Part shown: piece by piece, positions 28,870 to 38,216 of the stretch
How positions within the stretch are numbered: the stretch's first letter is position 1
How the letters are laid out: each line of letters starts with the position of its first letter
Assembly (NCBI GenBank): GCA_020354665.1
Contig: CP070653.1
Location: 1,383,730-1,430,102 of the forward strand
Reading direction: 5' to 3'
DNA from: Burkholderiales bacterium
Lineage (GTDB): Bacteria > Pseudomonadota > Gammaproteobacteria > Burkholderiales > Burkholderiaceae_C
Length of the DNA stretch: 46,373 nucleotides
Notes under the pieces: model-generated
The model's database searches: none
Seen by the model: only the letters and a program-made list of their open reading frames with translations
What the model was told of the DNA's origin: nothing
Translations under genes and position numbers: made by a program

Positions 28870-29493
28870 CTACGCCTTCACCACACCCTTGCTGCGCAGG
28901 AACTCGTCGACGAGCTGCAGGCGCAATTTCGGGTCGGGCAGCTCCATCAGCTTCTGCTTGGCGGCCAGCGAGATCGGCAGGATCTCGCACCAGCGATTGG
29001 CCACCCAGCCCGCCTGGTCGAACAGGTGCGGTTCGAGGAATGGCTCAGCGCCCTGCGCCTTGAGCGTCGAGATCGCGCTGGCCAGCCCGCGCACGGTGCC
29101 GGCGTAGGCCTGCTCCGGCAGCACGACGTCGTCGTCGGGCAGCAGCTCGATCTGCGCGAGCCACAAGCCGTCCGGATCCTGGCGTGGGTCGCTGAGCGAA
29201 AAGCGCTGACGACCGCGGCAGCGCACATGCAGGATGCCCGCCTGGGCGCTGTCCACGTCAAGCAGGTCGGCGATCGTGCCGATCGCCTCGAGCGCGATGG
29301 CCTCCTTGGCACGCCGCACCTCGGTACCCCGCCGCAGCGCCACCACGCCGAACGGCCTTGCCTCGCGCAGGCAGCGCCCCATCAGGTCGAGGTAGCGCGC
29401 TTCGAACACTTTCAGGCTCAGCAGCCCGCCCGGGAACAGCACCGTCTGCAACGGGAACAGCGGCAACGCCCTGCGCGGATCGGTCGTGCCCAT
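28870..29493 (-). CDS. LON peptidase substrate-binding domain protein
   Basis: A 207-residue stand-alone LON N-terminal domain (PF02190) with no ATPase or protease part. LPLFPLQTVLFPGGLLSLKVF and EARYLDLMGRCL are the characteristic start, and the C-terminal helical part includes WCEILPISLAAKQKLMEL. It shares one base with the rapZ stop (TGATG), so it is probably co-translated with rapZ. Function is unknown; binding of unfolded protein is inferred from the Lon domain. Confidence 0.92.
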   Translation of the reverse strand: MGTTDPRRALPLFPLQTVLFPGGLLSLKVFEARYLDLMGRCLREARPFGVVALRRGTEVRRAKEAIALEAIGTIADLLDVDSAQAGILHVRCRGRQRFSLSDPRQDPDGLWLAQIELLPDDDVVLPEQAYAGTVRGLASAISTLKAQGAEPFLEPHLFDQAGWVANRWCEILPISLAAKQKLMELPDPKLRLQLVDEFLRSKGVVKA

Positions 29494-30395
29494 CAGTCGT
29501 AGGCCTCCATCTCGCGGTGGCGCACGATCGTGGCAGCGCGCGCGTGAAAGCGCTCGGCCAGCCGTTCGACCATGTAGACCGAACGGTGCTGCCCGCCAGT
29601 GCAACCCAGCGCCACCGTCAGATACCCGCGCAGATCGGCCTCGAAGCCAGGCAGCCAGCGGCGCACGAACGCCTCGATCTGACCGAGCATTTCGGCGGTC
29701 TCGGGCTGAGCCTCGAGATAGGCGGCAACCTGTGCATCGCGCCCGGAAAGCGGGCGCAGCTCGCGAATGTAGTGTGGATTCGGCAGCACGCGTACGTCGA
29801 ACACGAAATCGGCATCCAGCGGCACACCATACTTGAACGCGAACGACTCGAACACCAGCGTCAGCGCGCTGCTTTGCGCCGAGACCAGTTCGCGGATGCG
29901 CCCGCGCAGCTGCACCGGACGCAGCTGGCTGGTGTCAATGACCGACGACACCTCGCGCAGCTCGGCGAGCAGCGCGCGCTCCAGCTCGATCGCATCGACC
30001 AATGCACGGTGCGAGTTGCTGTCGCCGGCCGCATGCGCGAGCGGGTGCGGCCGGCGTGTCTCGGAGAAGCGGCGCACCAGCGTGTCGGTGGTGGCGTCGA
30101 GGAAGAACGGCTGGATCATCACGCCCTCGCTGCGCAGCTGCGCGATCAGCGACAGCAACTGCGGCAGCGATCCGGCACTGCGCACGTCCATCGCGATCGC
30201 AGCGCGCCGCTCGGCGCGTTGCCCCTCGAGCCGCAGGAACTCGCGCAACAACTCGGGCGGCAGGTTGTCGATGCAAAAGAACCCGGCGTCCTCCAGCGCA
30301 TGCAGCGCCACCGACTTGCCGGAACCCGAGATGCCGGTGATCAGCACCACCTCGCGCGGCGAGGCCGATGGCGGCGCGGGCGAGGCCATGCTCAT
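29493..30395 (-). CDS. rapZ: RNase adapter protein RapZ
   Basis: A 300-residue P-loop protein. Walker A is GISGSGKS near residues 21-28, and the C-terminal [17 protein letters not shown] is the family's most conserved segment, part of the RNA-binding domain. In E. coli RapZ delivers GlmZ RNA to RNase E and tunes glucosamine-6-phosphate synthesis; whether that circuit exists here is unknown. ATGs at 30395 and 30389 are both possible. It lies 22 bases after recN. Confidence 0.95.
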   Translation of the reverse strand: MSMASPAPPSASPREVVLITGISGSGKSVALHALEDAGFFCIDNLPPELLREFLRLEGQRAERRAAIAMDVRSAGSLPQLLSLIAQLRSEGVMIQPFFLDATTDTLVRRFSETRRPHPLAHAAGDSNSHRALVDAIELERALLAELREVSSVIDTSQLRPVQLRGRIRELVSAQSSALTLVFESFAFKYGVPLDADFVFDVRVLPNPHYIRELRPLSGRDAQVAAYLEAQPETAEMLGQIEAFVRRWLPGFEADLRGYLTVALGCTGGQHRSVYMVERLAERFHARAATIVRHREMEAYD

Positions 30396-30417
30396 CGGAT
30401 CCGTGGCGGCGCGGCGG

Positions 30418-32115
30418 TCATGACGCGTGCGATCGCCGCTTCGCCGTGCGGGCAGGGGCCGTGCCGGCCCGTGCCAACAGCTCCAGCGCATGGGCCTGGC
30501 TGGTCGCCAGGCGCTTGCCGCCGAGCATGCGCGCGATCTCGGCTACCCGCGCCTCGCCAGCCACCGCGTGCACGTCGCTCGTCGTTACCGTTGCCGTGCC
30601 GCTCGTGCGCGATGCCTTCGAGACAACGAAGTGGCAGTCGGCACAGGCTGCCACCTGGGGCAGATGCGTGACCGCCAGCACCTGCACCGAGCGGCCGAGT
30701 TGCTTCATCAAGCGGCCCACGTTCTCGGCGACCGAGCCGCCGACGCCGGCGTCGATTTCGTCGAAGATCAGCGTTGGCGTGGGCGACGACTGGCTGGTCG
30801 TCACCGCGACGGCCAGTGCGATGCGCGAGAGCTCCCCGCCCGATGCAACCTTGACCAGCGGGCGTGGCGTACTGCCCGCGTGCCCCGCGACGAGGAACTC
30901 GACCGACTCCAGCCCGAAGGATTGCGGCGCCTCCTGGGGGACGAGCGTCACTTCGAAGCGCCCGCCCGCCATGCCGAGCGACTGCATCGCCTGCGTCACG
31001 CTGCCGGCCAGCAGTGGCGCGGCCTTGGCGCGGCGGGCGCTCGCGGCACGCGCGAGTCGATCGTAAGCGGCCTTTGCGGCGTCGACGGCGCTCTGCAACG
31101 CATCCAGGTCGGCCGCCGCTTCGAGTTCGCGAAGCTCGCCGCGCCACTGCTCGAGCAGCGTCGGCAGTTCGGCCGGTGGCCGCCGCCAGCGGCGCGCCAA
31201 CCCGATCCAGGCCGCAAGCCGGGCGTCGAGCTCGGCGAGACGCTCGGGCTGCAGATCCATGTGGTGCAGATAAGCGCCGATCGTGTGCGCTGCATCATCG
31301 AGCTGCGCCTGCGCGCCGCGCAGGATTTCGATCACGTCGCCCAGTCGCCCGTCGTAGCGCGCCACAGCGTCGAGTCTGTCGATTGCCCGGCCGGTCAGTT
31401 GCGACGCATTGACGTCGGCTTCGCCGACGGCGTCGCGCGCGTCGCGCGCCGCGTCGAGCAGCGCCTGCGCGTTCGACAGCCGTTGGTGCTGGCTATTGAG
31501 TTCCTGCCACTCGTCGGCGCCCGGGGCCAACTTCTCGAGTTCGCCGATCTGCCAGGCGAGCCGTTCGCGTTCGCGTTCGATCTCCGCTTGCCGATCGCGC
31601 GCACGTGCCAACGCCTGCGCCGCCGCGCGCCACGCGGAAAAGGCTTGCGCCAGCGCGGCGCTGTCGACCCCGGCCTGCGCATCGATAAGGGCTCGCACCG
31701 CCGGCGGGCGGGTCAGGCTTTGCCAGGCGTGCTGCCCATGGATGTCGACCAGCGCGTCGGCCGCCTCGCGCAATTGCGCCACCGTCGCCGGGCAGCCGTT
31801 GATCCAGGCACGGCTGCGGCCCTGGCTGTCGACCACGCGCCGCACCAGCAGGCTGTCTACCGGCTCGAACCCGCCGGCTTCGAGCCATTCGGCAAGCGCT
31901 GCCGGGCTGTCGAACTCGGCGCTGATGTCGGCGCGTTGGCTACCTTCGCGCACCACCGTCGCGTCGGCGCGAGCGCCGAGCGCGAGTTGCAGCGCGTCGA
32001 CGAGGATCGACTTTCCCGCACCGGTCTCGCCGGTGAGCACCGAGAAGCCGGTTTCGAACTCGACCTCCAGCGCCTCGACGATCACGAAGTCGCGCAGGGC
32101 CAGGCGCCTAAGCAT
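30418..32115 (-). CDS. recN: DNA repair protein RecN
   Basis: A 565-residue SMC-like ATPase of double-strand break repair. Walker A GETGAGKS is at about residues 29-36, followed by long coiled-coil arms (residues 155-365, for example [16 protein letters not shown]), the signature SGGELSR, and Walker [13 protein letters not shown]. Full length. nadK is just upstream on the same strand. A basic tail ([10 protein letters not shown]) ends the protein. Confidence 0.97.
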   Translation of the reverse strand: MLRRLALRDFVIVEALEVEFETGFSVLTGETGAGKSILVDALQLALGARADATVVREGSQRADISAEFDSPAALAEWLEAGGFEPVDSLLVRRVVDSQGRSRAWINGCPATVAQLREAADALVDIHGQHAWQSLTRPPAVRALIDAQAGVDSAALAQAFSAWRAAAQALARARDRQAEIERERERLAWQIGELEKLAPGADEWQELNSQHQRLSNAQALLDAARDARDAVGEADVNASQLTGRAIDRLDAVARYDGRLGDVIEILRGAQAQLDDAAHTIGAYLHHMDLQPERLAELDARLAAWIGLARRWRRPPAELPTLLEQWRGELRELEAAADLDALQSAVDAAKAAYDRLARAASARRAKAAPLLAGSVTQAMQSLGMAGGRFEVTLVPQEAPQSFGLESVEFLVAGHAGSTPRPLVKVASGGELSRIALAVAVTTSQSSPTPTLIFDEIDAGVGGSVAENVGRLMKQLGRSVQVLAVTHLPQVAACADCHFVVSKASRTSGTATVTTSDVHAVAGEARVAEIARMLGGKRLATSQAHALELLARAGTAPARTAKRRSHAS

Positions 32116-32127
32116 CGACCGCGTCCA

Positions 32128-33006
32128 TCAACCGACGCCGCCTTCCTGCCAGTGCAGCTTGCGGCGCAGCGTCGCGTAATAGCTCCAGCCGCGCGGATGC
32201 AGGAAGCGCACCTGATGCTCCGAGCGGCGCACGACGATGCGGTCGTACGGCAGCAGGCTGGCCAGGCTGTGCATGTCGAAGTTGACGCTCGCATCGCGCC
32301 CGGCGACGATCTCGACGCTCACCGGCAGCGCGTCGCTCAGCACGATCGGCCGATTTGACAGCGTGTGCGAAGCGATCGGCACGAGCACCCAGCCGGCAAT
32401 GGCCGGGTGAAGGATCGGTCCGCCGGCCGACAGCGCGTAGGCCGTGCTGCCCGTGGGCGACGACAGGATCACCCCGTCGGCGCGCAGGTTGGCAACGAAC
32501 TCCTCCCCGATGTCGATGCGCACCTCGACCATGCTGGTGGTGGTGCCGCGGCTGACCACGACGTCGTTCATGGCCAGGCCGTGGAAGATCGATTCGCCGT
32601 CGCGCCACACGTCGCCCTCGAGCATCGACCGGTGCTCGGTCTCGTAGTCGCCGGCGAGCATCGGCGTGATCGCCTCGCGCCAACTCTTGATGGGTACGTC
32701 GGTGATGAAGCCAAGCCGACCCTGGTTGATGCCCACCAGCGGAATGCCGTGCGGTGCGATCTGGCGTGCAAACCCGAGCATCGTGCCGTCGCCGCCAACC
32801 ACCACGGCCAGGTCGCAGGCCTCGCCCAGCGCGTCGGGATCGAGCGCCGCGTAACCGGCCAGCCCGGTTGCGAGCGCCGTCTCGCGCTCGAGCGACACTT
32901 CGAGTCCCTGGCGGGCGAGGAACTGCGCGATTTCCTCCACCACCGGCCCGATCCCGCGAGCTTGGTACTTGCCCACGAGCGCGGCGTGACGAAAGCGGGA
33001 CGGCAT
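32128..33006 (-). CDS. nadK: NAD kinase
   Basis: A 292-residue ATP-NAD kinase producing NADP. The GGDGT motif occurs in [14 protein letters not shown], and the NAD-binding loops are [10 protein letters not shown] and [16 protein letters not shown]. It is divergent from hrcA with a 105-base gap, and recN follows 12 bases downstream. Coupling to recN is common in proteobacteria. Confidence 0.97.
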   Translation of the reverse strand: MPSRFRHAALVGKYQARGIGPVVEEIAQFLARQGLEVSLERETALATGLAGYAALDPDALGEACDLAVVVGGDGTMLGFARQIAPHGIPLVGINQGRLGFITDVPIKSWREAITPMLAGDYETEHRSMLEGDVWRDGESIFHGLAMNDVVVSRGTTTSMVEVRIDIGEEFVANLRADGVILSSPTGSTAYALSAGGPILHPAIAGWVLVPIASHTLSNRPIVLSDALPVSVEIVAGRDASVNFDMHSLASLLPYDRIVVRRSEHQVRFLHPRGWSYYATLRRKLHWQEGGVG

Positions 33007-33035
33007 GGCAGCGGGCGATCGTGGGCCGGCGGGGC

Positions 33036-33042
33036 GACAATA
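33036..33042. promoter_or_regulatory. Possible divergent -10 region between nadK and hrcA
   Basis: GACAATA reads as a -10-like GACAAT towards hrcA and as TATTGT towards nadK. A CGGGT/ACCCG inverted repeat lies nearby at 33075-33090. I saw no CIRCE element (TTAGCACTC with its inverted partner). Confidence 0.3.
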
Positions 33043-33111
33043 CGCTTGGATTACACCACAGCAACCTCATTTGTCGGGTCATACAACCCGTACCGTTCAC
33101 CTGCGCAGACC

Positions 33112-34137
33112 ATGCTCGACGAGCGCGCCCGCACCCTGCTGAAGACCTTGATCGAGCGCTACATCGCCGAAGGCGTGCCGGTGGGCTCGCGCACGCTGTC
33201 GCGGGCCTCGGGGCTGGAGCTGTCGCCGGCCACGATTCGCAACGTGATGGCGGACCTCGAGGATCTGGGCTTGATCTCGAGCCCGCACACGAGCGCGGGC
33301 CGCGTGCCCACGCCGCGCGGGTACCGGCTGTTCGTCGACACGCTGCTGACCGCGCAGCCGTCGGAGGCGGCGCCGCCCGCGCTGGCGGCCAATGTTCGCG
33401 AGCAGCTGCGTGCCGACCAGCCGCAGCGCGTAATCGCCAATGCGGCGCAGCTGCTGTCGAGCCTGTCGCACTTCGTCGGCGTGGTGACCGCCCCGCGCAA
33501 GCCCAGCGTGTTCCACCACATCGAATTCCTGCGGTTGTCCGAGCGGCGCATCCTGCTGATCCTCGTCTCACCCGACGGCGACGTGCAGAACCGCGTCATC
33601 GCGACGACGCGCGACTACACGCAGGCCGAGCTGATCGAGGCGAGCAACTTCCTCAACGCCCATTACTGCGGACTGACGATCGAGGATGTGCGCGAGCGGC
33701 TGCAAGCCGAGGTGGAAGCGTTGCGTGCCGAGATCGCCGCGCTGATGCAGGCGGCAGTGCAGGCCGGCACCGAGGCGCTGAGCGAAAGCGCCGACCAGGT
33801 CGTGGTCTCCGGCGAACGCAACCTGCTGGCGGTGCAGGACTTCGGCAGCGACAGGGGGGCGCTGCGCAAACTGTTCGACCTGTTCGAACAGAAGACGCAG
33901 CTGATGCGGCTGCTCGAAGTCAGCAGCCGCGCCAACGGCGTGCGCATCTACATCGGTGGCGAGAGCGTGGTGGTCCCGTACGAAGAGCTGTCGGTGGTCA
34001 GCGCACCCTACGAGGTCGGCGGCCAGCTGGTGGGCACGCTGGCCGTGATCGGGCCCACGCGCATGGCCTACGACCGCATGATCCAGATCGTGGACATTAC
34101 CGCGCGACTGGTCGGCAACGCGCTGAGCGCCAAGTAG
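33112..34137 (+). CDS. hrcA: Heat-inducible transcription repressor HrcA
   Basis: A 341-residue repressor of heat-shock genes that binds CIRCE operators and is folded by GroEL. The N-terminal winged helix includes [19 protein letters not shown] and [16 protein letters not shown], strong HrcA signatures; the C-terminal GAF-like domain has [19 protein letters not shown]. The ATG at 33112 gives the usual length. No groES, groEL, dnaK or grpE lies in the window. Confidence 0.97.
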   Translation: MLDERARTLLKTLIERYIAEGVPVGSRTLSRASGLELSPATIRNVMADLEDLGLISSPHTSAGRVPTPRGYRLFVDTLLTAQPSEAAPPALAANVREQLRADQPQRVIANAAQLLSSLSHFVGVVTAPRKPSVFHHIEFLRLSERRILLILVSPDGDVQNRVIATTRDYTQAELIEASNFLNAHYCGLTIEDVRERLQAEVEALRAEIAALMQAAVQAGTEALSESADQVVVSGERNLLAVQDFGSDRGALRKLFDLFEQKTQLMRLLEVSSRANGVRIYIGGESVVVPYEELSVVSAPYEVGGQLVGTLAVIGPTRMAYDRMIQIVDITARLVGNALSAK

Positions 34138-34144
34138 CCCTGCC

Positions 34145-34150
34145 TACAAT
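34145..34150 (+). promoter_or_regulatory. Candidate -10 (TACAAT) for the tRNA gene
   Basis: TGCCTACAAT begins just after the hrcA stop; the hexamer ends 18 bases before the tRNA 5' end. The same ten bases occur before the ABC exporter. Confidence 0.5.
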
Positions 34151-34168
34151 CCTGCGCTGGGAAGCGAA

Positions 34169-34244
34169 GGGCCGTTAGCTCAGCGGTTAGAGCAGAGGAC
34201 TCATAATCCTTTGGTCGTTGGTTCGAACCCAACACGGCCTACCA
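34169..34244 (+). tRNA. tRNA with CAT anticodon, probably tRNA-Ile2 (lysidine) rather than Met
   Basis: A complete 76-base cloverleaf including encoded CCA: acceptor GGGCCGT/ACGGCCT, D-arm GCTC/GAGC, anticodon stem GAGGA/TCCTT with loop CTCATAA, and T-arm GTTGG/CCAAC. The anticodon is CAT. C4-G69 and C5-G68 in the acceptor match features TilS recognises in tRNA-Ile2 (elongator tRNA-Met of E. coli has U4-A69 and A5-U68), so an AUA-reading isoleucine tRNA is favoured. It is not an initiator, since position 1 pairs with 72. Confidence 0.9.
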
Positions 34245-34276
34245 CTGCGCCCGGCTTAGGCGCGGTCCCCATCGCC

Positions 34277-34477
34277 ATGCAACGCTGGCTCATTGCGATC
34301 GGTCTGGTGCTCGTTGTCGCGGGCATCGCGTGGCCGTGGCTTTCGAAACTGCCGCTCGGCCGGCTGCCGGGTGACATCGTGATCGAGCGCGAGGGCCTGC
34401 GCGTCTACATTCCGCTCGCCACCGGGCTGCTGATCTCGATCGTCGTCTCGCTGCTGTTGTGGTGGTGGCGCAAGTAG
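34277..34477 (+). CDS. DUF2905 family small membrane protein
   Basis: A 66-residue protein with two transmembrane helices (about residues 3-22 and 45-63) joined by the conserved SKLPLGRLPGDIVIEREG loop. This matches DUF2905. It stands alone between the tRNA and a convergent MetE-like gene. Function is unknown. Confidence 0.88.
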   Translation: MQRWLIAIGLVLVVAGIAWPWLSKLPLGRLPGDIVIEREGLRVYIPLATGLLISIVVSLLLWWWRK

Positions 34478-34514
34478 GCAGCGCGCGACGGCGGCGCGCC
34501 GGCCTGCGGCGTCG

Positions 34515-35651
34515 TCAACCCCAGACTTCGCGCGCCGTCTGGACCACGAGCTCGAGCTTGCGCCGCTGGTCGTCGATCGCGATCTTATTGCCGTGCACGG
34601 TGCTCGAGAAGCCGCACTGCGGGCTCAGGCACAGCTGATCGAGCGGCGCGTACTCGGCGGCCTCGGCAATGCGGCGCTTCAGATCGTCCTTCTTCTCGAG
34701 TTCGCCGAACTTGGTCGTCACCAGCCCAAGCACGACGATCTTGCCCTTGCCGAGATATCGCAGCGGCCGGAAGTCGCCCGAGCGATCGTCGTCGTACTCC
34801 ATGAAGTACGCGTCGAGGTTCATTTCCTTGAGCAGCGCCTCGGCGACCGGTTCGTAGTTGCCCTGCGCGGCAAAGGTGCTCTTGAAGTTGCCGCGGCACA
34901 GGTGCATTGCCAGCGTCATGCCGGCCGGTTTCAGCGCGACCACTTTGTTGATGAAGTTCGCGTAGCGGTGCGGCAGCTCGTTCGGATCGTCGCCGCGTTG
35001 GCGCGCGGCTTCGCGCATCTTCTCGTCGCACAGATACGCCATGTTGGTGTCGTCCATCTGCACATAGGTGCAGCCGGCGCCAGCGAGGCTCTTCAACTCG
35101 TCGCCGTAGGCGCGCGCAACGTCGTCGTAGAACGACGGCTCCAGCTCGGGATACGCCTCCTTGCTGATCCCCGCGCGCCCGCCGCGGAAGTGCAGCATCG
35201 TGGGCGAGGGGATCGTCACCTTCGGCGTCAATCCCTTGATCCCCAGCGCCTGCACCTGCGCCTTCAGGTACTGGAAGTCGGCGAGCTGAATATTCTTGGC
35301 GTGGCGAACCTTGTCGACGACGCTGATCGTCGGTGGCACCAGCTTCTCGCTGCCGTCGGCGTTCTTGCTGATCAACGGGACCACGCCTGCGCTGGTCTTC
35401 ACGCCGCCGAGCTGTTCGAGGAAGTCGATGTGGAAGAACGTGCGGCGGAACTCGCCGTCGGTGATCGACTGCAGTCCCACGTCGGCCTGGAACTTGATGA
35501 TCTCGGCGATCGCCTTGTCCTCGACCGCGCGCAGCTGCTCGGGGGTGATCTCGCCCTTGGCGCGGTGCTCGCGTGCTTCGAGCAGGTAGGCCGGGCGCAG
35601 GAAGCTGCCGACGTGGTCGGCTCGGAACGGTGGGGTGGTGCGTATGGTCAT
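34515..35651 (-). CDS. MetE-like (cobalamin-independent methionine synthase II family) protein
   Basis: A 378-residue TIM-barrel protein corresponding to the C-terminal catalytic half of MetE, without the N-terminal folate-binding half. Zinc ligands appear as the His and Cys of MHLCRGNF and the Cys of SPQCGFSS. DHVGSFLRPAYLL and SITDGEFRR are family signatures. Such short forms act as methyltransferases in some organisms, but the methyl donor here is unknown. AGGAG precedes the ATG. Its neighbours give no further hint. Confidence 0.88.
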   Translation of the reverse strand: MTIRTTPPFRADHVGSFLRPAYLLEAREHRAKGEITPEQLRAVEDKAIAEIIKFQADVGLQSITDGEFRRTFFHIDFLEQLGGVKTSAGVVPLISKNADGSEKLVPPTISVVDKVRHAKNIQLADFQYLKAQVQALGIKGLTPKVTIPSPTMLHFRGGRAGISKEAYPELEPSFYDDVARAYGDELKSLAGAGCTYVQMDDTNMAYLCDEKMREAARQRGDDPNELPHRYANFINKVVALKPAGMTLAMHLCRGNFKSTFAAQGNYEPVAEALLKEMNLDAYFMEYDDDRSGDFRPLRYLGKGKIVVLGLVTTKFGELEKKDDLKRRIAEAAEYAPLDQLCLSPQCGFSSTVHGNKIAIDDQRRKLELVVQTAREVWG

Positions 35652-35888
35652 CTGGGTCTCCTTTGCCGATGCGCATCGTACCGCCGCGGTCGGACACGGC
35701 GGCTCGAATGCGTATTTCCACTGACAGGCTCTTCAGAGGGCCGCGAGGGAGCGTTCGCGCGACAAGGGGCCTGATTGCCAAGTCAGACGGCGCAACCCTG
35801 CTTATGCGACGCGGGCCCGAGCGGCTCCGATTCGCCCGGCTGATGCCCAAGCCGTGCGGCCGCCCCGCCGCCTGCGGCCCCGCGTCGA

Positions 35889-36422
35889 TCAGGATGGCGG
35901 CTGGCTGCGCCCGCCCGGCGTGTAGACCGGTGCCGGCGCCGGCTGTGCAGGCGCGGTTGCGGGCACCGCCTTGGTCACGCGGGTCCGGCCCCCGGTGGTG
36001 ACGAGGACGACCGGATCGCCCGGGGCGAACGTCTGCTCCGCCTTGGCCTGAACGATGGCGCGGCGTTCACCGTTCTTCAATTGCACCAGGATCTCGACCG
36101 CGTCTTCGCGGGTGGCCTGGCGCTCGACGGTGTTGCCGACGACGCCGCCGACCACAGCGCCGAGGACGCCGACCGCGACCGACTCGCGGTACCCGCCGAC
36201 CGAACTGCCGGCGACGCCGCCGATCACGCCGCCAGCGGCCGCACCGACGCCGCTCTGGCTGCCCTCGACGGTGACCGGGCGCACGCTAAGCACCACGGCG
36301 TCCTGCACCTGCGACATCCGTTGCGCGTCGCTGCGCTGGACAACGTCGGGGCTGGTCGTCGTGCATCCGGCCAGCGCCAGTGCGGTAAGCAATGCGAGGG
36401 CACGCGGGGTGAGCTTGCTCAT
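35889..36422 (-). CDS. Glycine-zipper outer-membrane lipoprotein (SlyB/PcP-like)
   Basis: A 177-residue lipoprotein. The signal peptide ends with ALALAGC (Cys20). A glycine-zipper membrane segment covers about residues 58-100 (GVGAAAGGVIGGVAG and GVLGAVVGGVVGNTVE). The C-terminal part is beta-like, then Pro/Ala-rich. The family includes SlyB and PcP envelope proteins involved in outer-membrane stability. The 237 bases downstream, before the MetE-like gene, hold nothing I recognise. Confidence 0.85.
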   Translation of the reverse strand: MSKLTPRALALLTALALAGCTTTSPDVVQRSDAQRMSQVQDAVVLSVRPVTVEGSQSGVGAAAGGVIGGVAGSSVGGYRESVAVGVLGAVVGGVVGNTVERQATREDAVEILVQLKNGERRAIVQAKAEQTFAPGDPVVLVTTGGRTRVTKAVPATAPAQPAPAPVYTPGGRSQPPS

Positions 36423-36539
36423 CTGGATGAGTTCCTATTCGATGATTGGCGAACGCCGCCTGGCGCGCGTGCGTTGACTCGGTACCACATAAAGATGCGC
36501 TGGCCGTACGCGGGTTCCGCTTTGGCACCCCGACGCAGG

Positions 36540-37097
36540 CTACGCGTGCAAACGGCTGCTGCGCGGCACGCTGGCGAGCAGGAAGTCCATCTGGTCGGCC
36601 AGGATCCGGCGGCCGCGCAGGATCATGTCCTCATGCAGGCTCGGCGTATACGGAAGGTAAAGCAACGTCATGTGTGCCTCCTCGGGCACGCGGTTGCCCT
36701 TGCGGCCGTTGCAGCTGCGGCACGCGGTGATGCAGTTCATCCAGCTGTCGGTGCCGCCGCGCGACGTCGGCACGATGTGCTCGCGTGTCAGGTCATCTTC
36801 GACGAAGCGGCCGCCGCAGTATGCGCAGAAATGCCGGTCGCGCGCGAACAGCTTCGGATTGGTCAACGCTGGCGTCGTGTGCCAGGCGCGCGTCGGGATC
36901 GCGCCACGCACCGCGACGATCGGATGCACCTCGATGCGCGACTGCAGCCCGGTGACTCGCTGCGTACCGCCGCGCAGCACATGGAACGTGTCGCCGAGCG
37001 TCCAGGCCACCCCGTCGCAGGCATAGATCACCGCCGCCTCGCGGGTGCTGATCCAGGCCTGCGGCCGGCCCGAAACGTCAAGCTGCAGTACGTCCAC
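36540..37097 (-). CDS. HNH endonuclease family protein
   Basis: A 185-residue protein with a C-terminal HNH nuclease domain. Zinc pairs are CAYCG and CRSCN, and the catalytic region is REHIVPTSRGGTDSWMNC. The N-terminal part, LDVSGRPQAWISTREAA, is a conserved pre-domain in stand-alone chromosomal HNH proteins. The GTG at 37097 has AAGGAG eight bases upstream, preferred over a frame beginning at 37172. No restriction or phage partner is near, and the function is unknown. Confidence 0.87.
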   Translation of the reverse strand: MDVLQLDVSGRPQAWISTREAAVIYACDGVAWTLGDTFHVLRGGTQRVTGLQSRIEVHPIVAVRGAIPTRAWHTTPALTNPKLFARDRHFCAYCGGRFVEDDLTREHIVPTSRGGTDSWMNCITACRSCNGRKGNRVPEEAHMTLLYLPYTPSLHEDMILRGRRILADQMDFLLASVPRSSRLHA

Positions 37098-37433
37098 CGA
37101 AAAGACTCCTTGCCGATAGGGTAATTCAATCCAGCGAGGCCTCTCAAGCGTGGCCCGTTGCGCCACGGACACCGGGCGTGATGCGTGACGCGGCGGCAGG
37201 CCGTTGAGGTGCCCGCAGGCGGCCGGCGTTCACGAGAAAAGGGGCCGGACGCCAGGCGGACTGCGAAGGTCGACCTCGACGTACGACGGTCGAGCGGGAC
37301 AACGACGCAGCAGCCCCTTGGGGGTCTTCCCCGCTGCCTGTTAGGGGCCACGCTCTAGAGATCGGTCCGCCGGCACGGCCTGCGGCATCGCGCTTCCATG
37401 CAAAATAAAACGATCGTTCGTATTATTGAACGG
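37098..37433. other. Intergenic region of about 336 bases between the HNH and TetR genes
   Basis: Divergent promoter region. Most of it is GC-rich with no convincing frame. The right end, from 37398, turns abruptly AT-rich and carries the operator-like sequence described separately. A short CTCGAC/GTCGAG inverted repeat lies near 37275-37296. I see no RNA gene. Confidence 0.5.
37401..37428 (+). promoter_or_regulatory. Probable TetR operator with overlapping -10
   Basis: AATAAAACGATCGTTCGTAT contains the perfect palindrome AACGATCGTT (37409-37418) inside an AT-rich island unlike its surroundings. TATTAT (37421-37426) lies seven bases before an ATG at 37434. The sequence resembles operators of TetR regulators of fatty-acid degradation in betaproteobacteria, so autoregulation of the downstream gene is likely. 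Confidence 0.6.
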
Positions 37434-38186
37434 ATGCTGCTGTCGTCCAGGAACCCGGTGAACACCTCAACCCAGCGCCGCTTGACGTCGATCGCACGCA
37501 CTGCCGCCGGCAGCGCGCGTAGCGGCTTGCCGAAGGGCCAGCAGACGCGCGCGGCGATCCTCGACGCAGCGTTGGCGCTCGCCTCGCAAATGGGGCTCGA
37601 GGGCTTGTCGATCGGTGCGCTGGCCGAGGTGACCGGGATGAGCAAGTCGGGCGTGTTCGCGCACTTCGGCTCGCGCGAGGAGTTACAGATTTCGGTCATC
37701 CGCGAATACCACCGCCGATTCGAGCAGGAAGTGTTCTATCCCGCGATCGCCGAAGCGCGGGGCCTGCCGCGCCTGGCCGCGCTGTTCGAGCGCTGGCTCA
37801 AGCGCGTGTCGGTCGAGATCGATTCGGGCTGCATCTACATCAGCGGTGCCGTGGAGTTCGACGATCGGCCCGGGCCGGTACGCGATGCACTGGTCGGCAT
37901 GGTGCAGGCCTGGCAATCGGCGCTCGCTCGCGCGATCAGCCTCGCCATTGACGAAGGGCACTTGAGGGCAGATACCGACCCGCTGCAGATCCAGTTCGAA
38001 ATCCACGGTCTCGTGCTCGCGTTACACCACGACGCACGCTTTCTTCGGCTCGCTGGCTCGGTCGATCGGGCCCGGACCGGCTTTCGCAGTCTGCTCGAAC
38101 GCTACGCGAGTCCGGCCGGGCTGGCTGCGCTCAAGGTGCGGCCGCCGGCGGCGGCCGTTCGGCGTCGGCCGCGCCGGCCGTCCTGA
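37434..38186 (+). CDS. TetR/AcrR family regulator of the fatty-acid operon
   Basis: A regulator of about 250 residues. The helix-turn-helix is LSIGALAEVTGMSKSGVFAHFGSREE; the C-terminal domain has the FEQEVFYPAI and GCIYISGAVEFDD segments of a lipid-related TetR group. Start choice is uncertain: ATG 37434 fits a leaderless start after TATTAT, GTG 37458 has AGGA upstream, and ATG 37398 would place the operator inside the coding region. It is 30 bases ahead of an acyl-CoA dehydrogenase on the same strand, so acyl-CoA is the likely ligand. Confidence 0.88.
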   Translation: MLLSSRNPVNTSTQRRLTSIARTAAGSARSGLPKGQQTRAAILDAALALASQMGLEGLSIGALAEVTGMSKSGVFAHFGSREELQISVIREYHRRFEQEVFYPAIAEARGLPRLAALFERWLKRVSVEIDSGCIYISGAVEFDDRPGPVRDALVGMVQAWQSALARAISLAIDEGHLRADTDPLQIQFEIHGLVLALHHDARFLRLAGSVDRARTGFRSLLERYASPAGLAALKVRPPAAAVRRRPRRPS

Positions 38187-38216
38187 GAATTTCCTGTTGT
38201 CCAAGGAACATAACCG

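Noticed and set aside
33007-33111. CIRCE operator expected near hrcA
   Set aside because: No TTAGCACTC-N9-GAGTGCTAA-like sequence was found; only a short CGGGT/ACCCG inverted repeat is present.
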